Positions 9,455-21,500 of a DNA stretch of 64,000 nucleotides are shown one piece after another. Both the position numbers and the translations under genes were made by a program. The notes under the pieces were generated by a model. It was not told the DNA's origin, searched no databases, and worked only from the letters and a program-made list of their open reading frames with translations. The stretch spans positions 3,225,001-3,289,000 of the forward strand of contig NZ_JBEPOB010000001.1 in the NCBI RefSeq assembly GCF_040546595.1. The letters are read 5' to 3'. Numbering within the stretch: the stretch's first letter is position 1; each line of letters begins with the position of its first letter. Origin of the DNA: Bosea sp. OAE506 (GTDB lineage: Bacteria; Pseudomonadota; Alphaproteobacteria; Rhizobiales; Beijerinckiaceae).

Positions 9455-11004
9455 CGATTCAACCAGGTCTCGGACACGGGCTGCCCTCCGGACTGCAGGA
9501 CGAGCCGTAGCTCGCAGAGGGAATCGGTGCCGGGATCCACTTCGAAGCCGACGCGCATGAGCTTGCGCTCGGGAAAGGGCCAGAGCCGGACATTGTGAAT
9601 CTGGCCGGGCGTCGTGCTGATATTGGCGCGGGTCGAGGCGACGGTGCCGGCATCCGCCAGCCGGTCACCCGTGAAGTCGACCAGGAAACGCCGGCGGCGG
9701 CCCTGCGAACCACGGCCCTGGCGCATCCGCGTCGCCAGAGCCAGACCCGGCCGCTCGGGCGGCTGCCAGCACCAGGCCTGGCGGTAGGCGATCGAGGTCT
9801 CGCTGCCGGCTGCCAGGGGCTGGCGCGGGCGCCAGTACATGATGACGTTGTCGTTGATGTCGGATTCGCTGGGTATCTCGATGAGCTGGACCGAACCGGC
9901 CCCCCATTCGCCGAGCGGCTCCATCCAGACGCTCGGCCGCAGCTCGAAGCGCTGATCGTCGTCCATGAAGGCGGCGGGGTCGCGCTCGCGCTGGACCAGC
10001 CCGAAGCCCTTGGGGTTGCTGTCCATGAAGGACGAAACCTGGAGCGTCGCCGGGTTGCTGACCGGGCGGTAGATCCATTCACCCGTGCCGGAGCGCATCT
10101 GGACGCCGGAGATCTCGTGCACCGCCGGGCGCGCATCATCAAAGCTGCGGCGGCTCTGTGGCCCCGAGAGGAAGGTGCCCATCGTGCAGCCGAAGCCGAT
10201 ATGGTCGAGCGCCTGGCGGGCGAAGAGGGTCATCTCGACATCGATGAGGGTCACGTCGCCGGGGCGCAGCGTCATCCGCAGCGCGCCTGTCAGGCTCTCG
10301 GAATCGAGCAGGGCATGGATGACGAGCAGGCCCGAGGCCGGGCTCGGGCGCTCGATCCAGAAGGCGCGGAAGAACGGAATCTCCTCGCCGCGCGTTTCGC
10401 CCGGACGCAAAATCAAGGCGCGTGCGAGCGCGCCGAAGTTCTGGCCGCGTGCCAGCGAGCGGAAGAAGGTCGCGCCCTGGAACATCGCGACCTCGAAGGG
10501 CCGCTCGAGCCCAGTCGCGATCCGCATCCCGGAGAACTGCAGATCGACATTGGTCGGCGGCGGCGTAACGCGGCCGTAATCGAATTTGGCGCGATCGAAG
10601 GTGATACGGCGGACCGTGTCGTCCTCGATCGTGAACAGACTCACCGGATTGGAGAAGACGTAGCCGCGGTGCAGCGGCTCGATGGTGAAGCCGCGATTCT
10701 CGCCGGCCCAGATCAAGGCGCCCGGCTGGGCGCGGATGCCGGCATACTGGTCGAAGGGCAGGGAGGCGTAGCCATCGGGCAGATCGGTCGCGACGAGCGG
10801 CACGACCGGGCGCTGCGCCAGGATGCGCGCGGCCTCGACGACGAGCGAGGGATCGAAGGTCTTTCCCTCGAACAGGAAGGACTGGTTGATCGCGGCCAGC
10901 GGCGTCTGCGACTGGGCGCGAGCCGCGCCCGTCGCGAGAAGCGAGGCCGCCGCGGCTCCGCCGGAACCTTCGAGAAACTGCCGACGATTCAAAGGTTTCG
11001 ACAT
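9442..11004 (-). CDS. opgG: Glucan biosynthesis protein G/D (Tat-exported)
   Basis: OpgG/OpgD proteins act in the periplasm on the glucan made by OpgH. The protein has 520 residues. Its start MSKPLNRRQFLEGSGGAAA is a twin-arginine signal, ending near ATGAARAQS. The mature part shows FEGKTFDPSLVVEAARILAQ, GYVFSNPVSLFTIEDD and EPLGEWGAGSVQLIEIPSE, the last being typical of the family. An alternative ATG lies 12 bases upstream at 11016, so the start may be four residues longer. The Tat signal resembles OpgD more than Sec-exported OpgG, so opgD is an equally fair name. Confidence 0.93.
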   Translation of the reverse strand: MSKPLNRRQFLEGSGGAAAASLLATGAARAQSQTPLAAINQSFLFEGKTFDPSLVVEAARILAQRPVVPLVATDLPDGYASLPFDQYAGIRAQPGALIWAGENRGFTIEPLHRGYVFSNPVSLFTIEDDTVRRITFDRAKFDYGRVTPPPTNVDLQFSGMRIATGLERPFEVAMFQGATFFRSLARGQNFGALARALILRPGETRGEEIPFFRAFWIERPSPASGLLVIHALLDSESLTGALRMTLRPGDVTLIDVEMTLFARQALDHIGFGCTMGTFLSGPQSRRSFDDARPAVHEISGVQMRSGTGEWIYRPVSNPATLQVSSFMDSNPKGFGLVQRERDPAAFMDDDQRFELRPSVWMEPLGEWGAGSVQLIEIPSESDINDNVIMYWRPRQPLAAGSETSIAYRQAWCWQPPERPGLALATRMRQGRGSQGRRRRFLVDFTGDRLADAGTVASTRANISTTPGQIHNVRLWPFPERKLMRVGFEVDPGTDSLCELRLVLQSGGQPVSETWLNRWTW

Positions 11005-11260
11005 CAGACCCAACATGCGCGGACGACGCCCTCGTCCTCGCGCGCTTCTAGAGCATTTCCGGGTGACATGAAAAGCGGCAGGGCCGGCGAAAGATGGCCG
11101 ATGACGTGTCTCCTCGGGTGGCGGCAGCAGAGGTAGCCCACAACGGGGCGCCCGACTTTGGCAAATGATAGTGGGATCGGCTATCCACGGCCGTTGCAAC
11201 ACCACCATGCGCCGGCTCGACCGCCCAAGGGCCGTCGCGGCGGCAAAGGAACCGATAATC

Positions 11261-12634
11261 ATGACGGAAATGCAGCCCGCCCGGTCCTGCCTCGCGATTC
11301 TCCTGGCCGCCGGCGAAGGCACGCGGATGCGCTCGCAGCGTCCCAAGGTGCTCCACGAGATCGGTGGGCGTTCGCTGCTGGGCCATGCGCTGACGGCGCT
11401 GGCGACTGCGGGAGCCGACAGGGTGGTGGTCGTCGTCGGGCCCGGGCGGGAGGATGTGGCCGAGGCGGCGCGCCGCCTGCTGCCGGAGTTGACGATCGCC
11501 GTGCAGGCCGAGCGACGCGGCACAGCCCATGCCGCGCTCGCCGCTCGTGAAGCACTCGCCGCGGGCTTCGACGACGTGATCGTCGCCTTCGCCGACACGC
11601 CGCTGATCCGGCCGGACACCTTTGGCGCGCTGCGGGCGGAACTGGCGCGCGGCGCATGCGTCGTGGCGCTAGGCTTCGAGGCGCAGGACCCGACCGGCTA
11701 TGGCCGTCTGCTGCTGCGTGATGGCGCGCTGGAGGCCATCGTCGAGCACAAGGACGCAACGCCCGATCAGCGCGCCGTCCGCTTCTGCAATGCGGGGCTG
11801 ATGGCGCTCGACGGGAAAAACGCTCTGAGCCTGCTCGAGGCGATCGGCAACGACAATGCACAGTCGGAATTCTATCTGCCCGACGCGGTCGCGCTGGCGC
11901 GGGGGCGTGGCCTCGAGGCGCGTGCGATCGCGGCGCCGGAGAGCGAGGTCCAGGGCGTCAACGACCGGATCCAGCTCGCCACGGCGGAGGCCGAGTTCCA
12001 GCGCCGCAAACGCCGCGAAGTGATGGCGGCAGGCGCGACGCTGACGGCGCCCGAGACGGTGTTCTTCAGCCACGACACCGCGATCGGGCGCGATGTGCTG
12101 ATCGAGCCGCATGTCGTTTTTGGGCCGGGGGTCAGCGTAGCGGACGGGGCCGTGATCCACGCCTTCTCGCATCTCGAGGGCGCCGAGGTCGGGCCGCAGG
12201 CGAGCGTCGGGCCCTATGCCCGGCTGCGGCCCGGGGCCCGGCTCGCCGACAAGGCCAAGGTCGGCAATTTTGTGGAGATCAAGGCGGCTGAGATCGGCGC
12301 CGGCGCCAAGGTCAGCCACCTCACCTATATCGGTGACGCGACTGTCGGCGCCGAGGCGAATATCGGTGCGGGCACGATCACGTGCAATTACGACGGCTTC
12401 TTCAAGTATCGCACGATCATCGGGGAAGGCGCCTTCGTCGGCTCGAACTCCTCTCTCGTCGCACCCGTCACGATCGGCGCGGGCGCAATTGTCGGCTCGG
12501 GTTCCGTCGTGACCGAAGACGTTGCCGCCGACGCGCTGGCGCTCGGCCGCGGGCGACAGGTCGTCAAGGACGGTTGGGCGAAGAGCTTCCGCGAGGCCGC
12601 GCAGGCCCGCAAGGCCGCCGTCAGTAAGCCCTGA
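11261..12634 (+). CDS. glmU: Bifunctional GlcNAc-1-P uridylyltransferase / GlcN-1-P acetyltransferase
   Basis: GlmU makes UDP-N-acetylglucosamine in two steps. The 457-residue protein has the uridylyltransferase signature [22 protein letters not shown] near residue 13 and AFADTPLI near residue 110. A left-handed beta-helix of hexapeptide repeats runs from about residue 260, with [18 protein letters not shown] and [13 protein letters not shown]. The ATG at 11261 has AAAGGA ten bases upstream and fits the family length of 456. Longer in-frame starts have no such site. It is followed by glmS, which supplies its precursor, 114 bases downstream. Confidence 0.97.
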   Translation: MTEMQPARSCLAILLAAGEGTRMRSQRPKVLHEIGGRSLLGHALTALATAGADRVVVVVGPGREDVAEAARRLLPELTIAVQAERRGTAHAALAAREALAAGFDDVIVAFADTPLIRPDTFGALRAELARGACVVALGFEAQDPTGYGRLLLRDGALEAIVEHKDATPDQRAVRFCNAGLMALDGKNALSLLEAIGNDNAQSEFYLPDAVALARGRGLEARAIAAPESEVQGVNDRIQLATAEAEFQRRKRREVMAAGATLTAPETVFFSHDTAIGRDVLIEPHVVFGPGVSVADGAVIHAFSHLEGAEVGPQASVGPYARLRPGARLADKAKVGNFVEIKAAEIGAGAKVSHLTYIGDATVGAEANIGAGTITCNYDGFFKYRTIIGEGAFVGSNSSLVAPVTIGAGAIVGSGSVVTEDVAADALALGRGRQVVKDGWAKSFREAAQARKAAVSKP

Positions 12635-12748
12635 AAGGCGGCGATCTGCGCAAGTCGCCATTCATAGTTCGACATTTAGAGTGATTTTGCCGGTTGACGC
12701 GAAGCCGCTATGCGGAGGGCGAACGGCAACGGCTGAAGAGGTTCACGC

Positions 12749-14575
12749 ATGTGCGGCATCGTCGGGATTCTGGGCAAGGAAGCAGTCGCGACCCAGGTGG
12801 TCGAGGCGCTGAGGCGGCTCGAATATCGCGGATATGACTCGGCTGGCGTCGCCACGCTGGAGCATGGCCAGCTCACCCGCCGCCGCGCCGAGGGCAAGCT
12901 CAAGAATCTCGAAGTCCGCCTGTCCAGCGAACCGCTCGAGGGGCTGATCGGCATCGGCCACACCCGCTGGGCGACGCATGGCAAGCCCAACGAGACCAAT
13001 GCCCATCCGCACGCCACCGCCAAGCTCGCCGTCGTCCATAACGGCATCATCGAGAATTTCCGCGAGCTGCGCAGCGAACTCCAAACCGACGGCTATGTTT
13101 TTGCGACCGAAACCGACACCGAGATCGTCGCGTTTCTGGTGACGCGCGAACTAGACCGCGGCCTGAGCCCGGTCGAGGCCGTGGCGGCGAGCCTGCCGCG
13201 ACTGCGCGGCGCCTTCGCGCTCGCCTTCCTGTTCGAAGGCGAGGAAGATCTCCTGATCGGCGCCCGCAAGGGTTCGCCGCTCGCCGTCGGCATCGGTGAC
13301 GGCGAGATGTATCTTGGCTCCGACGCGCTGGCTCTCGCCCCCTTCACCAACCTCATCGCCTATCTCGAAGAGGGCGACTGGGTCGTGCTCAATCGAAAGG
13401 GCGCGACCTTTTACGACAAGGCCAACCAGCCCGTGCAGCGCCGCGCCCAGCGCGTCGCGGCGGGGGCCTTCCTCGTCGAGAAGGGCAATCATCGCCACTT
13501 CATGGCGAAGGAAATCTATGAGCAGCCCGAGGTCGTCGGCCATACGCTGACGCAGTATCTCGACATGGCGGCCGGCCGGGTGCGCCTGCCCTTCGAGGGA
13601 CAGGTCGACTGGGAGTCGCTGTCGCGGCTCTCCATCTCGGCCTGCGGCACGGCCTATTACGCCGGACTGACAGCGAAATACTGGTTCGAGAGGCTGGCCC
13701 GCCTGCCTGTCGAGATCGACGTCGCCTCGGAGTTCCGTTATCGCGAGGCGCCGTTGCCGGATAAGGGGCTGGCGCTCTTCGTCTCGCAATCGGGAGAGAC
13801 GGCCGACACGCTGGCCTGCCTGCGCTACGCCCGGCAGGAGCAGCAGACGGTTCTCTCCGTCGTCAATGTGCCAACCTCGACGATCGCGCGCGAAAGCGAT
13901 GCGGTCGCGCCGACCATGGCAGGGCCGGAGATCGGCGTCGCTTCGACCAAGGCCTATACCTGCCAGCTCACCGCGCTCGCCTGCCTGGCGCTCGCCGCCG
14001 CGCGGGGGCGCGGGACGTTGTCGGCAGAAGAAGAGGCGCGCCACGTCCAGAGCCTGATCGCGTTGCCGGGGCTGATGGCGAAGGCGCTGGAACTGGAACC
14101 GGAGATCGAGAAGCTCGCCCGCGAGCTCTCCAAGGCCCGCGACGTGCTCTATCTCGGCCGCGGCACGAGCTTTCCGCTGGCGCTCGAAGGCGCACTGAAG
14201 CTGAAGGAAATCAGCTACATCCACGCGGAAGGCTATCCGGCAGGCGAACTCAAGCACGGGCCGATCGCGCTGATCGACGAGGATATGCCGGTGATCGTCG
14301 TGGCGCCGCATGACGCGCTGTTCGAGAAGACCGCCTCCAACATGCAGGAGGTCGCCGCACGCGGCGGGCGCATCATCCTGATCACCGATGCGAAGGGCGC
14401 CGCCGAATGCGGCATCGAGCCCGAAGCGACGATCATCATGCCCGACATGGACCCGACCTTCGCGGCCATTGTCTATGCCCTGCCGATCCAGATGATCGCC
14501 TATCAGACGGCGGTTTTCATGGGCAAGGACGTCGACCAGCCGCGCAATCTGGCCAAATCCGTCACCGTGGAGTGA
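12749..14575 (+). CDS. glmS: Glutamine-fructose-6-phosphate aminotransferase (isomerizing)
   Basis: GlmS makes glucosamine-6-phosphate from fructose-6-phosphate and glutamine. The 608-residue protein starts MCGIVGILG, where Cys2 becomes the N-terminal nucleophile after Met removal. HTRWATHGKPNETNAHPH is the glutaminase signature. Two SIS domains follow, with SISACGTAYYAG, VSQSGETADTLA and LGRGTSFPLALEGALKLKE, and the end is AKSVTVE as in the family. No glmS ribozyme-like leader is evident. It stops 13 bases from the convergent DUF454 gene. Confidence 0.98.
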   Translation: MCGIVGILGKEAVATQVVEALRRLEYRGYDSAGVATLEHGQLTRRRAEGKLKNLEVRLSSEPLEGLIGIGHTRWATHGKPNETNAHPHATAKLAVVHNGIIENFRELRSELQTDGYVFATETDTEIVAFLVTRELDRGLSPVEAVAASLPRLRGAFALAFLFEGEEDLLIGARKGSPLAVGIGDGEMYLGSDALALAPFTNLIAYLEEGDWVVLNRKGATFYDKANQPVQRRAQRVAAGAFLVEKGNHRHFMAKEIYEQPEVVGHTLTQYLDMAAGRVRLPFEGQVDWESLSRLSISACGTAYYAGLTAKYWFERLARLPVEIDVASEFRYREAPLPDKGLALFVSQSGETADTLACLRYARQEQQTVLSVVNVPTSTIARESDAVAPTMAGPEIGVASTKAYTCQLTALACLALAAARGRGTLSAEEEARHVQSLIALPGLMAKALELEPEIEKLARELSKARDVLYLGRGTSFPLALEGALKLKEISYIHAEGYPAGELKHGPIALIDEDMPVIVVAPHDALFEKTASNMQEVAARGGRIILITDAKGAAECGIEPEATIIMPDMDPTFAAIVYALPIQMIAYQTAVFMGKDVDQPRNLAKSVTVE

Positions 14576-14588
14576 CGGCCGGGCCGGT

Positions 14589-14966
14589 TTACGGTTCCGG
14601 GCGGCTGGCGACATAGACGCCCGCCGCCAGCAAGCAGGCGCCGGTCGTCCAGAGGGCGATCGGCGGCGCATCGGTGCGGGTCAAAATCACGAAGCTCAGC
14701 AGCATCGAGGCGCAGGCGACGAGCTTGACCGGGCGCGCGATCGTGCCCGCTTCGCGCCAGCGCCGCACCTGCGGGCCGAGACGCGGATGACCGAGGAGCC
14801 AGGCTTCGAAACGCGGCGACGAGCGCGAGAAGCACCAGGCCGCCATGATCAGGAACACCGTCCCGGGCATCAGCGGCAGGACCAAGCCGACGACGCCCAT
14901 CGCCGTGAAGAGCCAGCCCGCGGCGAAAAGAACGGGGCGCCGGTAGCGGTGGAAGCGGCGCGTCAT
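14589..14966 (-). CDS. YbaN family inner-membrane protein (DUF454)
   Basis: The 125-residue protein has the DUF454 pattern: a basic start MTRRFHRYRRP, a first hydrophobic pair with GVVGLVLPLMPGTVFLIMAAWCFSRSSPRF, then FEAWLLGHPRLGPQVRRWREAGTI and two more hydrophobic stretches. The segment LPLMPGTxFL and the WCFSRSSPR motif are the family signature. The role is unknown; E. coli YbaN is also uncharacterised. The ATG at 14966 gives the family length, while the upstream extension has low-complexity content and no site. It is transcribed away from DUF502. Confidence 0.85.
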   Translation of the reverse strand: MTRRFHRYRRPVLFAAGWLFTAMGVVGLVLPLMPGTVFLIMAAWCFSRSSPRFEAWLLGHPRLGPQVRRWREAGTIARPVKLVACASMLLSFVILTRTDAPPIALWTTGACLLAAGVYVASRPEP

Positions 14967-15145
14967 GGCTGCGATGGCTCCGCCGATTCGCCTCGTCGAA
15001 CTGCACGAAAGCATCCTCCGGGGCGGGCTCGCAAGGCCGGCGAGGGAGAAGTCCGGGCCGCTCCTTGAAATCGGCGGGTGCCGCTGGCACGTCTGTCGCA
15101 TCGCGCGTTCAGCCTCGCGCCCGCCAGACTGATCGGACCGACCGC

Positions 15146-15845
15146 ATGACGCCGACCCCGCCGGATCCCCGCCTCGTCGCGCAGGCCGACCTGCTCAACC
15201 CCAGCTTCGGGACGCGGCTGCGGCGCTATTTCCTGACCGGGCTCGTCATCGCCGCGCCGCTGGCCATCACCGCCTCGGTGACGTGGTGGTTCGTCAACTT
15301 CGTCGACGGGCTTGTGAAGCCGCTGATTCCGGCGGCCTACTGGCCCGACACGCATCTGCCCTATCCGATTCCCGGCTTCGGGCTCATCATCGGGCTGATC
15401 GGCCTCACGCTGCTCGGCTTCATGACCGCTAATCTCGTCGGTCGCACGCTGATCGATGCGGGCGAGGCGATCCTCAACCGGATGCCGGTGATCCGCGGCC
15501 TCTACAAGGGCGTGAAGCAGGTCTTCGAGACCATTTTCTCGCAGTCGGGCACCTCGTTCCGCAAGGTCGGCATGGTGCAGTTTCCGCAGCCCGGCATGTG
15601 GTCGATCGTCTTCATCGCGCAGGAGGCGGCCCCAGAGATCGCCGGGCGCCTGCCGGACGGCGACGAGCAGATTGGCGTCTTCCTGCCCTGCACGCCCAAT
15701 CCGACGACAGGCTTCTTCTTCTACCTGCCTCGCCGCGAGGTGGTGGAGCTCTCGATCTCGGTGGAGGATGGGGCCAAGCTGATCATGTCGGCCGGACTGA
15801 TCCAGCCCGGCGCCGTCGCCCCCAAGGGTCCATTGCGCCCGCCGG

Positions 15846-15868
<23 letters not shown>
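15146..15868 (+). CDS. DUF502 family membrane protein
   Basis: The 240-residue protein has two membrane helices (about residues 25-47 and 70-93) and a soluble C-terminal domain. RRYFLTGLVIAAPLAITASVTWW, the GFGLIIGLIGLTLLGFMTANLVG helix, RMPVIRGLYKGVKQVFETIF and CTPNPTTGFFFYLPR are characteristic of DUF502. Function is not known. The ATG at 15146 is preferred over one at 15065 because the earlier stretch is arginine-rich and unlike homologs. Its last 23 bases overlap the 3' end of the convergent recG. Confidence 0.87.
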
Positions 15869-17948
<2,080 letters not shown>

Positions 17949-17999
17949 GCGGCAACTCGGCTTGTGTCAGGAGTGCGAAGATTTGCCGCCCTTCGGCCG

Positions 18000-18028
18000 C
18001 TGACTTCGCGGGATGCGGGGGCTATATA
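18000..18028 (+). promoter_or_regulatory. Probable sigma-70 type promoter for sdhE
   Basis: CTGACT at 18000-18005 and TATATA at 18023-18028 are 17 bases apart, 82 bases before the sdhE ATG. The -10 sits in the palindrome GGGCTATATAGCCC, the only AT-rich spot in this gap. Hexamers were judged by eye; transcription start is not known. Confidence 0.45.
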
Positions 18029-18110
18029 GCCCGCATCGGCAGGCTCCGCGACGGGGCCGGCCCGATCCGCATTGCACCATCCCGTGGTTTCCCATCCAAC
18101 CGAGGCTCCC

Positions 18111-18407
18111 ATGAGTGGCTCGACCCGCACCAGCGCCGACCTCGATCCCCGCCGCCGCAAGATCCTGTTCCGCTCCTGGCATCGCGGCATGCGCGAGAAC
18201 GACCTGATCATGGGCGGCTTCGCGGACGCCCATATCGGCGAGCTCTCCGAGGCCGAGCTGGACGAGTTCGAGCGGTTGATCGAGGTGCTCGACCGCGATC
18301 TTCTGAGCTGGATCACCGGCGAGGCCGAAGTGCCGGAGAATTACGACACCGCCGTGTTCCGCCGGCTGAAGACGTTCCACCACCATGAGCGGCCGATCCA
18401 CGTCTGA
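18111..18407 (+). CDS. sdhE: FAD assembly factor SdhE (succinate dehydrogenase assembly factor 2)
   Basis: SdhE promotes covalent FAD attachment to SdhA. The 98-residue protein has the family signature RRRKILFRSWHRGMRENDLIMGGFAD near residue 12, containing the RGxxE-type motif (RGMREND), then LSEAELDEFERLIEVLDRDLLSWI. The ATG at 18111 gives the normal size; an ATG at 18072 would add 13 residues that homologs usually lack. It lies between recG and mfd, a common alphaproteobacterial arrangement, and likely shares a transcript with mfd. Confidence 0.93.
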   Translation: MSGSTRTSADLDPRRRKILFRSWHRGMRENDLIMGGFADAHIGELSEAELDEFERLIEVLDRDLLSWITGEAEVPENYDTAVFRRLKTFHHHERPIHV

Positions 18408-18435
18408 CGTGACGGGGCGCAACCCGGCGCAAGCG

Positions 18436-18517
18436 TCATGGTCGGGCTTGACCCGACCCTCTCTGAATCCATTGCCCTCTTGTCCCGAGATTCTCGGGTC
18501 CAGCCCGAGAATGACGC
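18436..18517. repeat. Two adjacent imperfect palindromes between sdhE and mfd
   Basis: The first palindrome is built on GGTCGGGCTTGACCCGACC and the second on CCGAGATTCTCGGG followed by CCAGCCCGAGAATGACG. Read on the minus strand, the second translates to ILGLDPRI-like residues. That peptide is often seen in spurious proteins from Hyphomicrobiales genomes, because this repeat family is widespread there. The copy-number claim is from memory and not tested. Confidence 0.6.
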
Positions 18518-18524
18518 ATTTCCC

Positions 18525-21500
18525 ATGAGCATTCCGCCTCCCGCCCAGATCGCCAAGCTGCAGAGCGACCGCATCCTCGATGCGCTCCATCGTGGCGACA
18601 AGCCGACGTTGGCCAGTGTGCCGGACGGGTTCGACGCCGTCGTCCTGGCCGACCTGACGCGGGCCCGCGCGAAGAAGGCAGAGGGCGCGGCGATGCTCGT
18701 CTTCGTCGCCCGCGACGGCCAGCGCCTGCAAGTGCTGGAGACGGCGCTGCAGTTCGTCGCGCCCGATCTCGAGGTGATGTCCTTCCCGGCCTGGGACTGC
18801 CAGCCCTATGACCGCGTCTCGCCGGCGCCCTCCATTGTCGCGCATCGGATGACGACGCTGTCGCGGCTCGCCAAGACCAAGTCCGGCGACAAGCCGCGCC
18901 TGCTGCTGACGACGGTCAACGCCGCGCTGCAGCGCGTGCCCGCCTTCTCCAAGGTGGCCTCCGAGAGCTTTTCGGCCGCGCCAGGCAACATGGTCGATAC
19001 CGAGCAGCTCGCGCGCTGGCTCGACATGAACGGCTATCTGCGCACCTCGACCGTGCGCGAGACCGGCGAATTCGCGGTGCGCGGCGGCATCGTCGATCTC
19101 TTCCCGCCGGGGATGCCAGCGCCGATCCGGCTCGACTTCTTCGGCGACACGCTGGAATCGATCCGCACCTTCGATCCCGAGACGCAGCGCACCACCGGGC
19201 AGATGCGCGGGCTCGACCTCGTGCCGATGTCCGAAGCGCAGATGACCAGCGAGAGCATCCGGCGCTTCCGCCAGAGCTACATCACCACCTTCGGCACGCC
19301 GGGTCGCGACGACACTCTCTATGAGGCGGTCAGCGAGGGCCGCCGTCCGGCCGGGCTGGAGCATTGGCTGCCGCTGCTGGCCGAGCGGCTCGACACGCTC
19401 TTCACCTATCTGCCGGACGTGCCTTTGATCCTCGACCATCAGGCCGAGGATGCGGTCGGCGAGCGCATCAGCCTGATCAAGGACTATTACGACGCCCGCA
19501 AGGCGGCGATGGACCAGCCGAGCGCCGGCGGCGTGCCCTACAAGCCGCTGAAGCCCGACGCGCTCTATCTCTCGCCGGCCGACTGGCGCGGCATCGTCGA
19601 CCAGTCGGGCGTGGCCACGCTGACGCCGTTCCAGCTGCCCGACAGCGACGGCAAGCTGATCGTCGATCTCAGCGCGCGCCAGGGTCGCAGCTTCGCCGCC
19701 GAGCGCGCCGACAATGCCGGCAGCGTCTTCGATGCCGCGGTGGCGCATGTGAAGGCGCTGGAGAAGGACGGCCGGCGCGTCATTCTCTCGGCCTGGTCGG
19801 AGGGCTCGCGCGAGCGGCTGGCGCATGTGCTCGCCGATCACGGCCTCAAGACCGTGCAGATGACCGGCTCTCTGCGCGCCGCCTTCGACCTGAAGCCCGG
19901 CACCACCGCGCTCGCCGTCTGGGGCTTCGAAACCGGCTTCGAGGCCGGCAAGCTCGCCGTCATCGGCGAGCAGGATATCCTCGGCGACCGGCTGGTGCGC
20001 CCGCGCAAGAAGACGCGCCGGCCGCAGGACTTCATCGCGGAGCTGTCCTCGCTCGCGCCAGGCGATCTCGTCGTCCATGTCGATCACGGCATCGGCCGCT
20101 TCATCGGGCTGCGCTCGATCACGGCGGTCGGCGCGCCGCATGACTGCCTCGAGATCCACTACGCCGCGGATTCGAAGCTGTTTTTGCCGGTCGAGAACAT
20201 CGAGCTGCTCTCACGCTATGGCTCGGAGGACACCGAGGTCGCGCTCGACCGGCTCGGCGGCGGTGGCTGGCAGGCGCGCAAGGCCAAGCTGAAGCAGCGC
20301 ATCCGCGAGATGGCGGGCAAGCTCATCGCCATCGCCGCGGCGCGTGCTCTCAAGGAGGCACCGCGCCTGATCCCGCAGGAAGGGATCTACGACGAATTCT
20401 GCGCCCGCTTTCCCTATGAGGAGACCGAGGACCAGCAGAACACCATCGACGCGGTGCTCGATGACATGGCGGCGGGCCGCCCGATGGACCGGCTCGTCTG
20501 CGGCGATGTCGGCTTCGGCAAGACCGAGGTGGCGCTGCGCGCCGCCTTCGCCTGTGCGCTCGCGGGCAAGCAGGTCGCGGTGGTCGTGCCCACTACGCTG
20601 CTGGCGCGGCAGCACTACCGCAACTTCGCCGAGCGCTTCAAAGGCCTGCCGGTGAATGTCGGCCAGGCCTCGCGCTTCGTCTCGGCGCAGGACCTCAAGG
20701 CGGTGAAGGCCGGCATCAAGGACGGCACGATGGACATCGTCGTCGGCACCCATGCGCTGCTCGGCAAAGGCATCGAGTTCAAGGATCTCGGCCTCGTCAT
20801 CGTCGACGAGGAGCAGCATTTCGGCGTCAACCACAAGGAGCGGCTGAAGGAGTTCCGTGCCGAGGTCCATATGCTGACGCTGACCGCGACGCCGATCCCG
20901 CGCACGCTTCAGCTCGCCATGACCGGGGTTCGCGAGCTCTCGATCATCGCGACGCCGCCGGTCGACCGCCTCGCCGTGCGCACCTTCGTGACGCCGTTCG
21001 ACCCGCTGATCGTGCGCGAGGCGCTGCTGCGCGAGCGCTATCGCGGCGGGCGCTCCTTTTATGTCGTCCCGCGTATCGAGGACATCGCCGAGGTCAAGGA
21101 CTTCCTCGACAAGCAGGTGCCGGAGGCCAAGGTCGGCATCGCGCATGGCCAGATGGCGGCGGGCCAGCTCGAGGACGTGATGACGGCGTTCTACGAGGGC
21201 CAGTATGATGTGCTGCTCTCGACCACGATCGTCGAATCCGGGCTCGACATCCCGACCGCCAATACGCTGATCATCCACCGTGCCGACATGTTCGGCCTGG
21301 CCCAGCTCTACCAGCTGCGCGGCCGCGTCGGCCGCTCCAAGGTGCGCGCCTATGCGCTGTTCACGGTGCCGGCGACGCGCAAGCTGACCGACCAGGCCGA
21401 GAAGCGGCTCAAGGTGCTGCAGTCGCTCGACACGCTCGGCGCCGGCTTCCAGCTTGCCAGCCACGATCTCGACATCCGCGGCGCCGGCAACCTGCTCGGC

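Noticed and set aside
12635..12748. Possible glmS ribozyme in the glmU-glmS gap
   Set aside because: No ribozyme-like pairing seen; the ribozyme is known from Gram-positive bacteria, not this group.
17967..20159. Long minus-strand open frame of 730 codons across recG, sdhE and mfd
   Set aside because: Shadow of mfd in GC-rich DNA; the peptide has low-complexity Arg/Ala/Asp content, and includes the translated palindromic repeat.
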